The translations under genes were made by a program, and so were the position numbers. This document shows, piece by piece, positions 44,304-53,068 of a stretch of DNA of 64,000 nucleotides (positions are counted from its first letter, which is position 1; every line of letters starts with the position of its first letter). The notes beneath the pieces were generated by a model. That model saw only the letters and a program-made list of their open reading frames with translations, did no database searches and was not told where the DNA came from. The stretch is from Sulfuriferula sp. (GTDB lineage Bacteria; Pseudomonadota; Gammaproteobacteria; Burkholderiales; Sulfuriferulaceae), in the NCBI GenBank assembly GCA_031291235.1, contig JARLJL010000009.1, forward strand, positions 248,208 through 312,207, in the 5' to 3' direction.

Positions 44304-45155
44304 TTACGAATGCACTTCCAGTTTTTCGCCGGTTAACAACGCGACAAATTCCTGCAGCGGCATATCTATGTGCTGAATATTTTGCTCTTCGAGAAAGCGT
44401 AATTCGTTACGGGTCAATTCGCCCGGCAATACGGCCCAATGATGATCAGACGAGCGCTTCATCACCTGACGGGCGAAGGTGCGCTGCAATTGGTCGTTGA
44501 AGCGGCAGCCGAGGAACAGGAAATGGCGGCCGGTGCGAATTTCCTGCACCTTGGGCGGAATCGGCGTCTGGATATCGATCTCGGTAAGCACTTCAACGTA
44601 ATCGGTATCGGACACCAGAAAATTGGCCGCCGGGCGGGCGCCGCCTATCGGCTTGTACAGCAGGGTATTCCAGCCGGCGGCGGTATCCTCAGGCATCGGT
44701 ATGCCGAGCGCATCGTAATAGCCGACCCAGGTGCCGAAATGTTCCGACTGCGACAGACCTTGCACCTGACCCCAGTCGCTGCGCCCGGCCAGCGCATTTT
44801 GCGAGGCGTCGTCGTACCAGGCGTCAACCCACAACGGCAGATTGGGCAACGCAGCAATATAGACGTGCAGCGACGATGGTTTCACTTTGGGCGCAAACGC
44901 TTCGCCCATGTAGGTGGTCAGGGTTTTGCGGTGCTTGAAATTTTCAATGAACTGCGCCGCGGCAGTCAGCCGGTTACGAATCTTGTGCGGCACGGTGACT
45001 TTGGAAGTCAGTATCGCTGCCAGCGCTTCGGGCGCCGACGGCACCGGGGCGCCGCCGGGAATCAGATCGAGTACGCCGGGCCCGAAATAGGGGATAACGC
45101 GACCGCCGGCCAGACCATCGGTTAACTGCGGGGGGAGTGTCGTTTGCTTAGTCAT
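44304..45155 (-). CDS. SIR2-like protein of the nifB operon
   Basis: A 283-residue protein with a SIR2-like Rossmann start (GGRVIPYFGPGVLDLIPGGA) and GRHFLFLGCRFNDQLQRTFA near the C-terminus. I see no zinc-finger Cys tetrad, so it is likely not a classical deacetylase. SIR2-like genes occur in several nif clusters with unknown role; ADP-ribosylation, NAD hydrolysis or binding could be considered. It lies between the DegT-type gene and the terminal ferredoxin, and the start has a GAGGAT site. Confidence 0.75.
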   Translation of the reverse strand: MTKQTTLPPQLTDGLAGGRVIPYFGPGVLDLIPGGAPVPSAPEALAAILTSKVTVPHKIRNRLTAAAQFIENFKHRKTLTTYMGEAFAPKVKPSSLHVYIAALPNLPLWVDAWYDDASQNALAGRSDWGQVQGLSQSEHFGTWVGYYDALGIPMPEDTAAGWNTLLYKPIGGARPAANFLVSDTDYVEVLTEIDIQTPIPPKVQEIRTGRHFLFLGCRFNDQLQRTFARQVMKRSSDHHWAVLPGELTRNELRFLEEQNIQHIDMPLQEFVALLTGEKLEVHS

Positions 45156-45193
45156 GTCTAAATCCTCGGTTGCGGGTGGGTGCTAAAACAATG

Positions 45194-46342
45194 TCAGTAA
45201 ATCGCCGCTCCGGCGCCTACGTTGACAGATGAATCCTTGGTCGTCTTGACGATAAAATGCACCGTGTCGCTGTCCAGATGGGCGTGAAACGGCAGCGCCA
45301 GCGAGCGGTCTGCCACTTTTTCAGTAACGAACAGATCGCCTTTTTTGTGTCCCAGCGTGCCGTAGAAATACTGCAAATGCAGCGGGTTGCAAAAGGCCAG
45401 CACTTCGACCTGCTCGGTCGCGAGATCGTCGACGATCTGGTTGCGCCCGCTGCGTGTAAAGCGCGTGCCGAGGTGCACGACGAAGCTCATCCAGTGCACT
45501 TCGTCCACTTCAGGTGCGACATAGGACGGCTTGATACCTTCGAAGGCGAGGATGTGTTCCTCATAAAAACCTTCGACCCGCTTGCGCCGCGCCAGTATTT
45601 CATCGAGCCGATCCAGTTGCGCCAGACCGAGCGCCGCCGTCATGTCGCTGATGGATGCCTGATACGGCACCCGGCTGGCGATGGCGATGGAGAAACGCTC
45701 GTCCAGACCGCGGCTGCGGTAGTAGCGCAATTCGCTGGCAAGGTCGTGGTCGTCGGTTACGATCATCGCCCCCTCGCCGCAGCACAGCGCCGACGGCTGC
45801 GAGAAATCGAATATCGATACGTCGCCGAAAGTGCCGACCACGCGGCCCTTATACCGCGAACCGATGGCCTCGGTACTGTCCTCAATCAGCTTGATGCCAT
45901 GCTCCTCGGCCAGTGCGCGGAATGGCTCCCACGCTGCCGGATGGCCGTTGGTATTGCCGGCCACGATCGCTTTGGTTTGCGGGGTGATTTTGGCGGCGGT
46001 TTTCTCTGCCGACAGCGTGCCCGACCAGTAGTCGATATCGGCAAATACCGGCGTTGCGCCGACCAGCACGATGGCGTGGGCGATCTGATGCCAGGAGTAA
46101 GCGCTGGCTATCACTTCGTCGCCGGGGCCGATGCCCATGGCGCGCAGGCTGACCATCAAGCCGGCAGTGCCGCTGGATACCGCGACGGCATAGCTGCGCC
46201 CCAGACTTTCGGCGAAGGCGGCCTCAAATTGTTCGACCACCGGCCCGGCCGAAATGCGCGATGATTTCAGCACGCCGGCAACGGCAGCCAGTTCGTGCGT
46301 GCTGATGTCGGGGTCGGTTAGCGGGATCCAGTCTTCTTCCAT
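45194..46342 (-). CDS. DegT/DnrJ/EryC1/StrS-type aminotransferase of the nifB operon
   Basis: A 382-residue PLP-dependent enzyme of the sugar-aminotransferase family: SSGTAGLMVSLRAMGIGPGD, DEVIASAYSWHQIAHAIVLV, EDSTEAIGSRYKGRVVGTFG and the region FSQPSALCCGEGAMIVTDD. At the spot where the catalytic Lys of the family occurs (FSF-x-K), this protein has FDFSQPSALCCGEG, with no Lys, so catalysis may be altered. It lies in the nifB operon with SIR2-like and ferredoxin genes. No sugar pathway is near. Confidence 0.8.
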   Translation of the reverse strand: MEEDWIPLTDPDISTHELAAVAGVLKSSRISAGPVVEQFEAAFAESLGRSYAVAVSSGTAGLMVSLRAMGIGPGDEVIASAYSWHQIAHAIVLVGATPVFADIDYWSGTLSAEKTAAKITPQTKAIVAGNTNGHPAAWEPFRALAEEHGIKLIEDSTEAIGSRYKGRVVGTFGDVSIFDFSQPSALCCGEGAMIVTDDHDLASELRYYRSRGLDERFSIAIASRVPYQASISDMTAALGLAQLDRLDEILARRKRVEGFYEEHILAFEGIKPSYVAPEVDEVHWMSFVVHLGTRFTRSGRNQIVDDLATEQVEVLAFCNPLHLQYFYGTLGHKKGDLFVTEKVADRSLALPFHAHLDSDTVHFIVKTTKDSSVNVGAGAAIY

Positions 46343-46359
46343 GATTACTTTCCGGTAGC

Positions 46360-46623
46360 TTAGCTACGCGCGGCGAGTATGACGCCGGTAGCGATAGCGG
46401 GTTCGTCGATAATGCGCCAGCAGTGATTGCTGGTATCGACCAGATAGACGTCGTAATCACCGACGCGGCGGAACGGGGTTTCATCGCGCATGTCGTCTGC
46501 CGAACAGCGCGAAACCGAAAGCTCGGGAAATCCGGCGCGCACCGCCGGTACGGGATTTTCCCCGCTCGGCAATGCCACCAGCATGCCGGCCAGGTTTTCA
46601 ACTTGTTCGAGCGAGATAGTCAT
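46360..46623 (-). CDS. Conserved-looking small nif-operon protein (87 aa)
   Basis: An 87-residue protein starting MTISLEQVENLAGMLVALPS and ending HCWRIIDEPAIATGVILAAR. I think small proteins of this kind recur next to nifT in betaproteobacterial nif clusters, but this is from memory and uncertain. It follows nifT by one base and precedes the DegT-type gene. Function unknown. Confidence 0.72.
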   Translation of the reverse strand: MTISLEQVENLAGMLVALPSGENPVPAVRAGFPELSVSRCSADDMRDETPFRRVGDYDVYLVDTSNHCWRIIDEPAIATGVILAARS

Positions 46624-46624
46624 G

Positions 46625-46834
46625 TCAGTCGTTCACTTTGCGTGCGTCTACGGTAATCGGCAGCCGGGTGTCTGCCGCCATTTCCGGCAGCTCCAGCTGC
46701 CAGCCATTTGCCAGCGTAATCATGCCGCCCCACATGTCGGGCTTTTCCATGGAGGAAATGGGTTCTTCCAGATCCTTCTTGGGGACATAGGCCGACAACT
46801 CGCCGGCTGCATTCTTGCGGATCATGATTTTCAT
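46625..46834 (-). CDS. nifT: NifT/FixU
   Basis: A 69-residue protein starting MKIMIRKNAAGELSAYVPKK and containing MWGGMITLANGWQLELP, the NifT/FixU pattern. NifT is small, conserved in nif clusters and not essential in known cases. It lies 26 bases after nifS. Confidence 0.92.
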   Translation of the reverse strand: MKIMIRKNAAGELSAYVPKKDLEEPISSMEKPDMWGGMITLANGWQLELPEMAADTRLPITVDARKVND

Positions 46835-46860
46835 GTTTAAATTCCAGTTAGGTTAATTCA

Positions 46861-48012
46861 TTACGCTGCCATGCCGGCCAGCGGTCGCACTATTTCAGGT
46901 AAAACCTGGAGGATGCGATCGACCTCAATCACCGTGTTATAGCGGCTCAGCGAAAACCGCACCGCAGCTAGTGCTTCGGTTCGCGCCTGCCCCATGGCCA
47001 GCAATACATGCGACGGCTCGGTGCCGCCCGCGGTGCATGCCGACCCGCTGGAGGCGCAAATGCCGGCCTTGTCCAGCCGGTCCAGCGTGATTTCGGCATC
47101 GATCTCGCCGAAACGGATATTGCTGGTATTCGCCAGCCGTTGCACGCCGCCGGCGTTAACGCTGGCATACGGCAGCTGCTGCAGTAGCCCCTGTTCCAGC
47201 CGCTGGCGCAATGCAGCAATATAAGCGCCGTCCGATTCCATATGCGTCTGCGCCAGCTCGGCGGCGATGCCCAGCCCGACGATCGCAGCGACATTCTCGG
47301 TACCGCCGCGGCGGCCGCGTTCCTGATGCCCCCACAACAGGGGCGGCAACTTGCAACCCTTACGCATAAAAAGCACACCGATGCCCTTGGCTGCGTGTAA
47401 TTTGTGACCCGAAAGCGACAACAAATCTGCTGGCACCTGGCGCATATCCACAGGCACGCGGCCTATCGCCTGCACTGCATCGGTGTGAAAAAGCACGCCA
47501 TGCGCGACAGCGATCGCCGCCGCTTCGGCTACCGGCAACACGGCACCGGTTTCGTTATTCGCCCACATCATGCTGACCAGTGCGGTGTGCGGCGTAATCG
47601 CCGCCTCCAGCGCCGCCAGATCGGGCAGGCCGTCGCCATCCACGCCGATCTCGCTCACCGTTACGCCTTCGCTCGCCAGACGCGCCAACAGCAAGCGGGT
47701 AGACGGATGTTCTATCGCCGTCGTCACCACATGCCGCCGTGCCGGATCGCGGCCCAGCGCGCCCAGTATGGCCAGATGGTTACTCTCTGTGGCGCTGCCG
47801 GTGAACACGATCTCGGCCGGCGAGGCGCCGAGCAGCGCAGCCACTTTGCTGCGCGCATCCATCACCATTTGTTTGGCTGCCGCACCGATACGATGCAAAC
47901 TGGAAGGATTGCCGTAACAGTCGGCCAGACACGCTGTCATCGCAGCCAGCACTTCGGGCGCCAGCGGCGTGGTCGCATTGTTGTCGACATAGACCGGGGC
48001 TGGCGCGCTCAT
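46861..48012 (-). CDS. nifS: NifS cysteine desulfurase
   Basis: NifS supplies sulfur for nitrogenase clusters. The 383-residue PLP enzyme shows VYVDNNATTPLAPEVL, FHTDAVQAIGRVPVDM, the catalytic lysine in LSLSGHKLHAAKG and the active-site cysteine in SSGSACTAGGTEPSH. ATG 48012 is chosen because it begins the usual NifS start and overlaps the upstream stop by four bases. A second desulfurase (iscS) lies at 60.7 kb. No nifU accompanies it here. Confidence 0.95.
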   Translation of the reverse strand: MSAPAPVYVDNNATTPLAPEVLAAMTACLADCYGNPSSLHRIGAAAKQMVMDARSKVAALLGASPAEIVFTGSATESNHLAILGALGRDPARRHVVTTAIEHPSTRLLLARLASEGVTVSEIGVDGDGLPDLAALEAAITPHTALVSMMWANNETGAVLPVAEAAAIAVAHGVLFHTDAVQAIGRVPVDMRQVPADLLSLSGHKLHAAKGIGVLFMRKGCKLPPLLWGHQERGRRGGTENVAAIVGLGIAAELAQTHMESDGAYIAALRQRLEQGLLQQLPYASVNAGGVQRLANTSNIRFGEIDAEITLDRLDKAGICASSGSACTAGGTEPSHVLLAMGQARTEALAAVRFSLSRYNTVIEVDRILQVLPEIVRPLAGMAA

Positions 48013-48404
48013 TGCCAGAACACCCGCGACGGGTCCTCGTTCAGTTGCGTAATCAGCATTTGCAGCAACGACGATGCTGCGTACATTCTCCACACGCCCT
48101 GCTTGTGATCCTTGTGATACAAGCGCCATACCCCTTCCGCAGCCACGTATTCCAGCCTGGCGATATCTATGGTGCCGCCACTGGCATCAATGTTGCGCGA
48201 GCAGCAAGGGCTTACTATCTGATAGCCGTCGCCGGCTGCCCGCACTTCCGGTTCGACATAGCGGTAGCGCACACGCTGTTCGAGCATGCGCGCAATGCGG
48301 CGCTGGTCGAATTCGTTGGGATGGGGGCCGGAGCAGGATACGGAATAAGGTACGCCGGGTAAGGTTTTCGTCATCGTCTGCCTTGTCGCTTGTCCATTAC
48401 TCAT
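48009..48404 (-). CDS. Unknown nif-operon protein with Cys motif (131 aa)
   Basis: A 131-residue protein I do not recognise. It has CSGPHPNEFDQRRIARMLEQ and, after an Arg-rich stretch, SPCCSRNIDASGGTIDIA, where paired Cys might bind metal. The end (LLQMLITQLNEDPSRVFW) is helical. ATG 48404 has a GGGAGG site; the longer frame is unsupported. Its stop overlaps the nifS start, so the two are co-translated. It may assist NifS or NifZ. Confidence 0.72.
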   Translation of the reverse strand: MSNGQATRQTMTKTLPGVPYSVSCSGPHPNEFDQRRIARMLEQRVRYRYVEPEVRAAGDGYQIVSPCCSRNIDASGGTIDIARLEYVAAEGVWRLYHKDHKQGVWRMYAASSLLQMLITQLNEDPSRVFWQ

Positions 48405-48424
48405 GATGACCTCCCGGTAGCAAA

Positions 48425-48676
48425 TCAGGCAGGGAAGATTTCCTCTTCCATGCACCCCACGACGCAACTGTCCTTGCGCTCGGTGCCGAATTCGACCAGA
48501 TAAACCGGCGTATCGGAATCGACGTGATGGCCGATCTGCACCACCTCGCCGACGCTCCCTTGTGCGACCAGCAAGGCATTCGCCTCGCGTTCCGGATACG
48601 AACCGTCATTCACCAGGTCTATCCCGGCAACGACGCGCTGTCCCCACTGATATTTTGCTGTTCTGGGTTCTATCAT
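48425..48676 (-). CDS. nifZ: NifZ-domain protein 2
   Basis: An 83-residue NifZ-type protein: KYQWGQRVVAGIDLVNDGSY, GEVVQIGHHVDSDTPVYLVE, ending CVVGCMEEEIF. NifZ helps complete the second P-cluster of the MoFe protein. This is the second of two tandem nifZ-like genes, nine bases after the first. The start has an AAGGAAA site. Confidence 0.88.
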   Translation of the reverse strand: MIEPRTAKYQWGQRVVAGIDLVNDGSYPEREANALLVAQGSVGEVVQIGHHVDSDTPVYLVEFGTERKDSCVVGCMEEEIFPA

Positions 48677-48685
48677 GATCTTTCC

Positions 48686-48988
48686 TTAAACCTGAACTTC
48701 CTGGTCGTGCGGCTTCACTTCTTCGACCGCATCCAGTTCCTTGCCGCGCATGCCGACCCGGTAACCGTGCTCGACAAACTCGACCGCATAAATATAAAAC
48801 TGCTGCAAAAACGTCCCTATGCTGGTGACGTAACCGATATCGCCCTTGTTGACTAGGATATCGCCGATTTCCTTGCCCTGAAACGTGCCGTCGTTGCGCA
48901 CGGTTTTCAGGCTTTTGACCTTTTGCCCATAGTTGAAATCAGGCGGCCCGCTTAATTCGACGACGCTGTCATCACGACTGATTTTCAT
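48686..48988 (-). CDS. nifZ: NifZ-domain protein 1
   Basis: A 100-residue NifZ-type protein: PPDFNYGQKVKSLKTVRNDG, GDIGYVTSIGTFLQQFYIYA and VEFVEHGYRVGMRGKELDAV. It overlaps the LRV gene stop by four bases (ATGA). It shares with the next gene the order Y/WGQ-x-V, GxxG, YAVEF/YLVEF. The two copies are too different to be a recent duplication. Confidence 0.88.
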   Translation of the reverse strand: MKISRDDSVVELSGPPDFNYGQKVKSLKTVRNDGTFQGKEIGDILVNKGDIGYVTSIGTFLQQFYIYAVEFVEHGYRVGMRGKELDAVEEVKPHDQEVQV

Positions 48989-49791
48989 AACTGTGCTCCA
49001 CACTGGATTAATTTGGCTGAGGCTGTCGGCAACGCGAGACGCTGGCGCGTTTGCACGATTTCGCGTACCGCCTCGTCGTCGTCCGCCGACATGTTTGCAA
49101 GCAGTTTTTCGTCGATACGCTGCGCGACTTCGTAGCGCACGCGCCAGTCCGCATCGTGCAGAAAAATACCCAATTGCGCCGCCGGCAAGCGGCGCACGGC
49201 AACCAGACGCACCTGCACTTCCGTGTCCAGCGCCATCTGGCGCAATCCGTCAGGCGAGATGCGTTTGGCGACTTCCGCCCGCACTTCGCGGTCGGGGTCG
49301 TGTATCATCAGCGGCAGCAAGCCTGTGGGCAGGCGGCGCGCAACGATGGTGCGCACGTAGTAGTCGGCGTCGTGCAGCATGCTTTTCAATTCGCTCTCGG
49401 GCAAACGCGTTGCCACGCGTATGCGCACCTCGCGGTCGGGGTCGTTGCGCAGCAACCGCAGCTGCGACAAAGTCAGCCGTTGCGCAGCGCTCCAGCGTAC
49501 GGTTTCGTCTTCGTCGGACACCAGTTGCGGCAAGTAAAACACCTCGACGTACTTCGCGCCGATGGCGCGTACTTCGAAATACGGATGTTTCAGGTAGTCC
49601 TTGGCCGTTTCCGGATTCCAGCGGAAAAACCTGTCTATGCGCAACGCGTAACGGTCGAAAACGCAAGCGTGCTGCAATTCGCATTTGCCCGCTGCGAGCA
49701 GGTCGCGATGCGCGCAATTTGCACAATCTATGGGCTGCGCCTGCCAGTCCAGCGCTTCGAAAGCATCTACCGATTCATTCGTCATCATCAT
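48985..49791 (-). CDS. LRV-type leucine-rich-repeat Fe-S protein
   Basis: A ~268-residue protein. A Cys cluster near the N-terminus (IDCANCAHRDLLAAGKCELQ, then HAC) resembles the [4Fe-4S] domain of the Azotobacter leucine-rich-repeat-variant protein. The rest is nine or so ~24-residue repeats of the form LPxxxLxxLxxDPDREVRxxVAxR. Such proteins are found in nif clusters; the cluster may be structural or redox. Three ATG codons in a row (49785-49791) follow a weak site. It overlaps the TPR-like gene and the nifZ gene. Confidence 0.85.
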   Translation of the reverse strand: MMMTNESVDAFEALDWQAQPIDCANCAHRDLLAAGKCELQHACVFDRYALRIDRFFRWNPETAKDYLKHPYFEVRAIGAKYVEVFYLPQLVSDEDETVRWSAAQRLTLSQLRLLRNDPDREVRIRVATRLPESELKSMLHDADYYVRTIVARRLPTGLLPLMIHDPDREVRAEVAKRISPDGLRQMALDTEVQVRLVAVRRLPAAQLGIFLHDADWRVRYEVAQRIDEKLLANMSADDDEAVREIVQTRQRLALPTASAKLIQCGAQL

Positions 49792-50359
49792 TCTGCCCCA
49801 CTCGATCAAGTACGCCGCGCAGCACCGAGCCGCCCAGTTTGTCCCTGGGGTCGAGCGCCATCAGTTTGGATACCATGTCTGCGCCCAGCGCCAGCTCACC
49901 CAGCCGCATGTTCAGATAAGCGCAGCCTTTCAGGGTGAACAGGTAGAAGCGCGGCGCTGCGGCGAAACTGTCGGCATGCCCAGCAAACACGGCATGGTCC
50001 GCATCGATTTCGCGCCAGTTGACGGGCAGGCCGAGATCGACCGCCGTCTTGGCAAGGCAGCGCTGCGCGACAACCAGCGCTTCGCTCAGACGATTCTTGT
50101 AGAAGTAAAAACGGTAGTACGCAATGTGTACCGCAGGATGATCCGGTGCGCGGGCATAGGCCTGCGACAGATAAGTTTCGGCCACTTCATCCTGATGGTA
50201 CGCCGCCGCAGCGCGCTGCAAATCCGCCGCTACGGCCGGTGGTAACGCACCGCCGAGGCAGGCGCTGTCCAGCCAGTCGTCGAAGCTCGCCAATGCGGCA
50301 TCGTCACTACTCAACGGCAGTGGCGATGTGGCGGCATGGTGAGTGGCGGCGGGGGACAT
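49775..50359 (-). CDS. TPR-like nif-operon protein
   Basis: A 194-residue helical protein with a Thr/Ala-rich start and a region resembling tetratricopeptide repeats (AETYLSQAYARAPDHPAVHI, YRFYFYKNRLSEALVVAQRC). A second part (FYLFTLKGCAYLNMRLGELA) ends in an acidic tail. ATG 50359 is the first credible start. It overlaps the LRV gene start and follows the IscA-type gene. It is probably a scaffold or adaptor; no function is assigned. Confidence 0.75.
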   Translation of the reverse strand: MSPAATHHAATSPLPLSSDDAALASFDDWLDSACLGGALPPAVAADLQRAAAAYHQDEVAETYLSQAYARAPDHPAVHIAYYRFYFYKNRLSEALVVAQRCLAKTAVDLGLPVNWREIDADHAVFAGHADSFAAAPRFYLFTLKGCAYLNMRLGELALGADMVSKLMALDPRDKLGGSVLRGVLDRVGQNDDDE

Positions 50360-50369
50360 GGCTGTGCTC

Positions 50370-50741
50370 TCAGGCGCGCTTGATATCGGCGATGCTGATC
50401 GTAGCCTGGGCCGGCTTGGCGGATTCGGCCGAGCTGCAACCGCAGGAAGTCGCATTCGGGTTGATGAAGCTCAACCCGGATTCCAGCACAGTATCGACGA
50501 AATCAATGGTAACGCCTTCCAGCAGCAAGCGGCTTTCCGCCGGCAAGAACACCTTGAGACCGTTCCAGTCGAACGTGGCATCGCCATCCTTGGGTGCAGC
50601 TTCAGCTGAAAACTCGGAAGACAAGCCGGAGCAACCACCGGCCTTGACCGTCAGCCGGAAACCGGAGTCAGCCGGGCCGCCGCCAAAACGAACGATACGG
50701 CGCATGAACTTTTCAGCCTTGGGTGTAATTGTGATATTCAT
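50370..50741 (-). CDS. Nif-type IscA (A-type Fe-S carrier)
   Basis: A 123-residue A-type carrier: GGGPADSGFRLTVKAGGCSG with the first Cys and SGLSFINPNATSCGCSSA with the C-terminal Cys pair. A ~20-residue C-terminal extension (PAQATISIADIKRA) is unlike standard IscA. Known nif-IscA proteins assist NifU or nitrogenase cluster transfer. It lies between fdxN and the TPR gene. Ribosome site AAGGAG. Confidence 0.92.
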   Translation of the reverse strand: MNITITPKAEKFMRRIVRFGGGPADSGFRLTVKAGGCSGLSSEFSAEAAPKDGDATFDWNGLKVFLPAESRLLLEGVTIDFVDTVLESGLSFINPNATSCGCSSAESAKPAQATISIADIKRA

Positions 50742-50816
50742 TGCCTGTTTCTCCTTGACCCTGCACTGCAGGGGTTAAATTCGCCACCCGCCAAGCGGGC
50801 GGCGTTGCCTACCGCC

Positions 50817-51041
50817 TCAGGCGGGTGCTACGTAACGCGGAAAAGCGTTGTCGATCACGCAAGTCAGATCGACCGGGCACACTGCGACGCACTGCGGCTC
50901 GTCGAAATGACCGAGACATTCGGTGCATTTTTTCGGGTCGATAATGAACACGCCGTTCTTTTCGCGGATGGCGACGTTAGGGCACTCTGGTTCGCACGCG
51001 GAGCAACCGGTGCACTGGGAAGCGATGATTTTGTAAGCCAT
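50817..51041 (-). CDS. fdxN: 2[4Fe-4S] ferredoxin FdxN
   Basis: A 74-residue bacterial-type ferredoxin with [12 protein letters not shown] and [18 protein letters not shown]. The second motif has the long insert typical of nif FdxN. FdxN donates electrons to NifB in maturation. It directly follows nifB, 27 bases from its stop. Confidence 0.94.
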   Translation of the reverse strand: MAYKIIASQCTGCSACEPECPNVAIREKNGVFIIDPKKCTECLGHFDEPQCVAVCPVDLTCVIDNAFPRYVAPA

Positions 51042-51068
51042 GATTTTTCCTTAAATTAAATTCAACAA

Positions 51069-52631
51069 CTATGCTGCGGAGATATAGGCACCCTGACGGA
51101 TGTCTGCATCACCGCGCATTTCATGCACGATCTCGTGACTGCGTACCTTGGCAACGTATTCCTTGAAGTAGGTAATCGCAGACTCTTCGATAAATTCGTG
51201 CGCAAAGCGATCGACCGGATCGATACCTGCCGCTTTCAGCTCATCGCGCGGGCAACCGCCGATTTTGGCGACAAATACCGCGTGACAATCGTTGATGGCG
51301 CGCACCACGGAAGGCAGTGTCTCTTCCTCGCCGAAGCCGCCCTGACAATACAGATCCACGCGCCGGTGACCGACGAACTTGGAACCGGCCGAGCTCATTT
51401 CATAAATCTGGAACTCGGTCGCGTGACCGAAGTGCTCGTTGACCCGGCCTTGTCCCTTGGTGGCGACAGCGATCAGGATCTTGATATCGGACACTTCGTC
51501 GTCGGACATTTCTGCCAGCGCGGCTTCCTTGGCGGCAACCTTTTCCAGACGCTCGGATTCGACCAGCTGCTGATAGGCCTTACGCGTTTCTGCGTCGTAG
51601 ACCACTTCGCTCATTTCGTCGATCTTCTCGGTGGTGAATTCGGCGCTGCGATCCTCGCCCAGCAGGCCGACTGCATCGGCACGGCACTGACGGCAATGGC
51701 GCATCATGTTCATTTCGCCTTCGCATGCGTCCTGCAACGCTTTCAGTTCCTGTGCGCTTGGGCCGCGCTGACCGTTCAGACCGAATACGGTACCGTGCTC
51801 GGGTGCCGAAATCAGCGGCATGATGTTATGCAGGAAAGCGCCGCGCGATTTGACTGCCTTGTTCACTTCGACCAGATGCTTGTCGTTGATGCCGGGGATC
51901 ATGACCGAATTGATCTTTGCCAATACGCCGGCAGCGGTCAGCATTTCCAGACCCAGCAACTGACGTTCGGTCAGTATGCGTGCGGCTTCGATACCGGTGT
52001 AGCGCTTGTTTTTGTAGTAGATCCACGGATAAATATGCTGCCCGACTTCAGGGTCAACCATATTGATGGTGATGGTCACGTGATCCACATTGAAAGCCTT
52101 GATGGTGTCGACGTGATCGGGCAATGTCAGTCCGTTGGTGGACAGGCACAGCTTGATGTCGGGCGCGGTCTTGGCGATCAGCTCGAAAGTCTTGAAGGTC
52201 TTGGCCGGGTTAGCCAGGGGGTCGCCGGGGCCGGCAATGCCGAGCACGGTCATTTGCGGAATCGCGGAAGCCACGGCCAGCACTTTTTTCGATGCCTGTT
52301 CCGGTGTCAGCTTCTCGCTGACCACGCCCGGACGCGACTCGTTGGCGCAATCGTATTTGCGGTTGCAATAGTTGCACTGGATGTTGCAGGCCGGCGCGAC
52401 CGCGACGTGCATGCGCGCGTAATGGTGATGCGCTTCTTCGCTGTAGCAGGGATGGTTTTTGACCTTTTCCCACACTTCCGGCGCCATGTCCGCCGGGCCG
52501 TCCGACGAACCGCAACTCGCTTTGCCGCCATCGCTGGAAGTACCACAGCCTTTGTGGTCGGCAATTTTCTCAAGCAACTGTTCTAGTGGCTTGCCCTTCT
52601 CAATCCCGATATGTTCCGTATTTGCTTGCAT
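51069..52631 (-). CDS. nifB: NifB, radical SAM NifB-co synthase
   Basis: NifB builds the 8Fe-9S-C core of FeMo-co. The 520-residue product has the radical SAM Cys motif CNIQCNYC (about residues 81-88) followed by [14 protein letters not shown], then the [13 protein letters not shown] and [19 protein letters not shown] stretches. After about residue 390 a NifX-like domain starts ([20 protein letters not shown] with the HFG motif). This long two-domain form is typical of Proteobacteria. It begins the operon behind a sigma-54 promoter and two NifA sites. Confidence 0.98.
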   Translation of the reverse strand: MQANTEHIGIEKGKPLEQLLEKIADHKGCGTSSDGGKASCGSSDGPADMAPEVWEKVKNHPCYSEEAHHHYARMHVAVAPACNIQCNYCNRKYDCANESRPGVVSEKLTPEQASKKVLAVASAIPQMTVLGIAGPGDPLANPAKTFKTFELIAKTAPDIKLCLSTNGLTLPDHVDTIKAFNVDHVTITINMVDPEVGQHIYPWIYYKNKRYTGIEAARILTERQLLGLEMLTAAGVLAKINSVMIPGINDKHLVEVNKAVKSRGAFLHNIMPLISAPEHGTVFGLNGQRGPSAQELKALQDACEGEMNMMRHCRQCRADAVGLLGEDRSAEFTTEKIDEMSEVVYDAETRKAYQQLVESERLEKVAAKEAALAEMSDDEVSDIKILIAVATKGQGRVNEHFGHATEFQIYEMSSAGSKFVGHRRVDLYCQGGFGEEETLPSVVRAINDCHAVFVAKIGGCPRDELKAAGIDPVDRFAHEFIEESAITYFKEYVAKVRSHEIVHEMRGDADIRQGAYISAA

Positions 52632-52684
52632 GAATCGCCCCTGATTAAAAGTTGCGGAAAGAACATCTTTACGCTGAACCTCTA

Positions 52685-52700
52685 AGCCAGAAGCATGCCA
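52685..52700 (-). promoter_or_regulatory. Candidate sigma-54 promoter of nifB
   Basis: On the reverse strand this reads TGGCATGCTTCTGGCT, with conserved GG and GC at the right spacing (two to three positions off consensus). It is about 54 bases upstream of the nifB start. Confidence 0.7.
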
Positions 52701-52756
52701 ACAAATTTTATTGTTTTAAATCATCAAATTAAATTGAAATTCGTATTTTTAAACGT

Positions 52757-52772
52757 TGTAGCAACTATGACA
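52757..52772. promoter_or_regulatory. NifA activator site 1 upstream of nifB
   Basis: TGT-AGCAACTATG-ACA fits TGT-N10-ACA, about 57 bases upstream of the nifB -24 element. Confidence 0.82.
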
Positions 52773-52796
52773 GTCGCCACCCCGCTTGTGGGGATT

Positions 52797-52812
52797 TGTC
52801 GCAAATCAGACA
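52797..52812. promoter_or_regulatory. NifA activator site 2 upstream of nifB
   Basis: TGT-CGCAAATCAG-ACA fits TGT-N10-ACA, about 97 bases upstream of the -24 element and 24 bases from site 1. Confidence 0.82.
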
Positions 52813-53068
52813 TACAAAACTGACACACCCGGAACACCGCAAATTCAAGACACTCAGGTCTGTTTTTTGAAGATTTATCCCCATTTTTCCCGCTCGCCGC
52901 AGGCTCGCGTGCAAACAGAAATAGCGATGCGTTACACTTGTCATTCATATTGCAATGTCATAATCATAATGCGCATTACGCCGACGGAATATGACGCGCA
53001 AGCAAAGTCGTCAATTTGAGCGACATTTGATAAAAGATTAATTAAATTTAATGCACAAGGGGGTAGCA

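Noticed and set aside
51123-52586. 487-codon open frame on the + strand
   Set aside because: It is an antisense shadow of nifB: composition is His/Gln/Arg-rich with no recognisable motif and no ribosome site.
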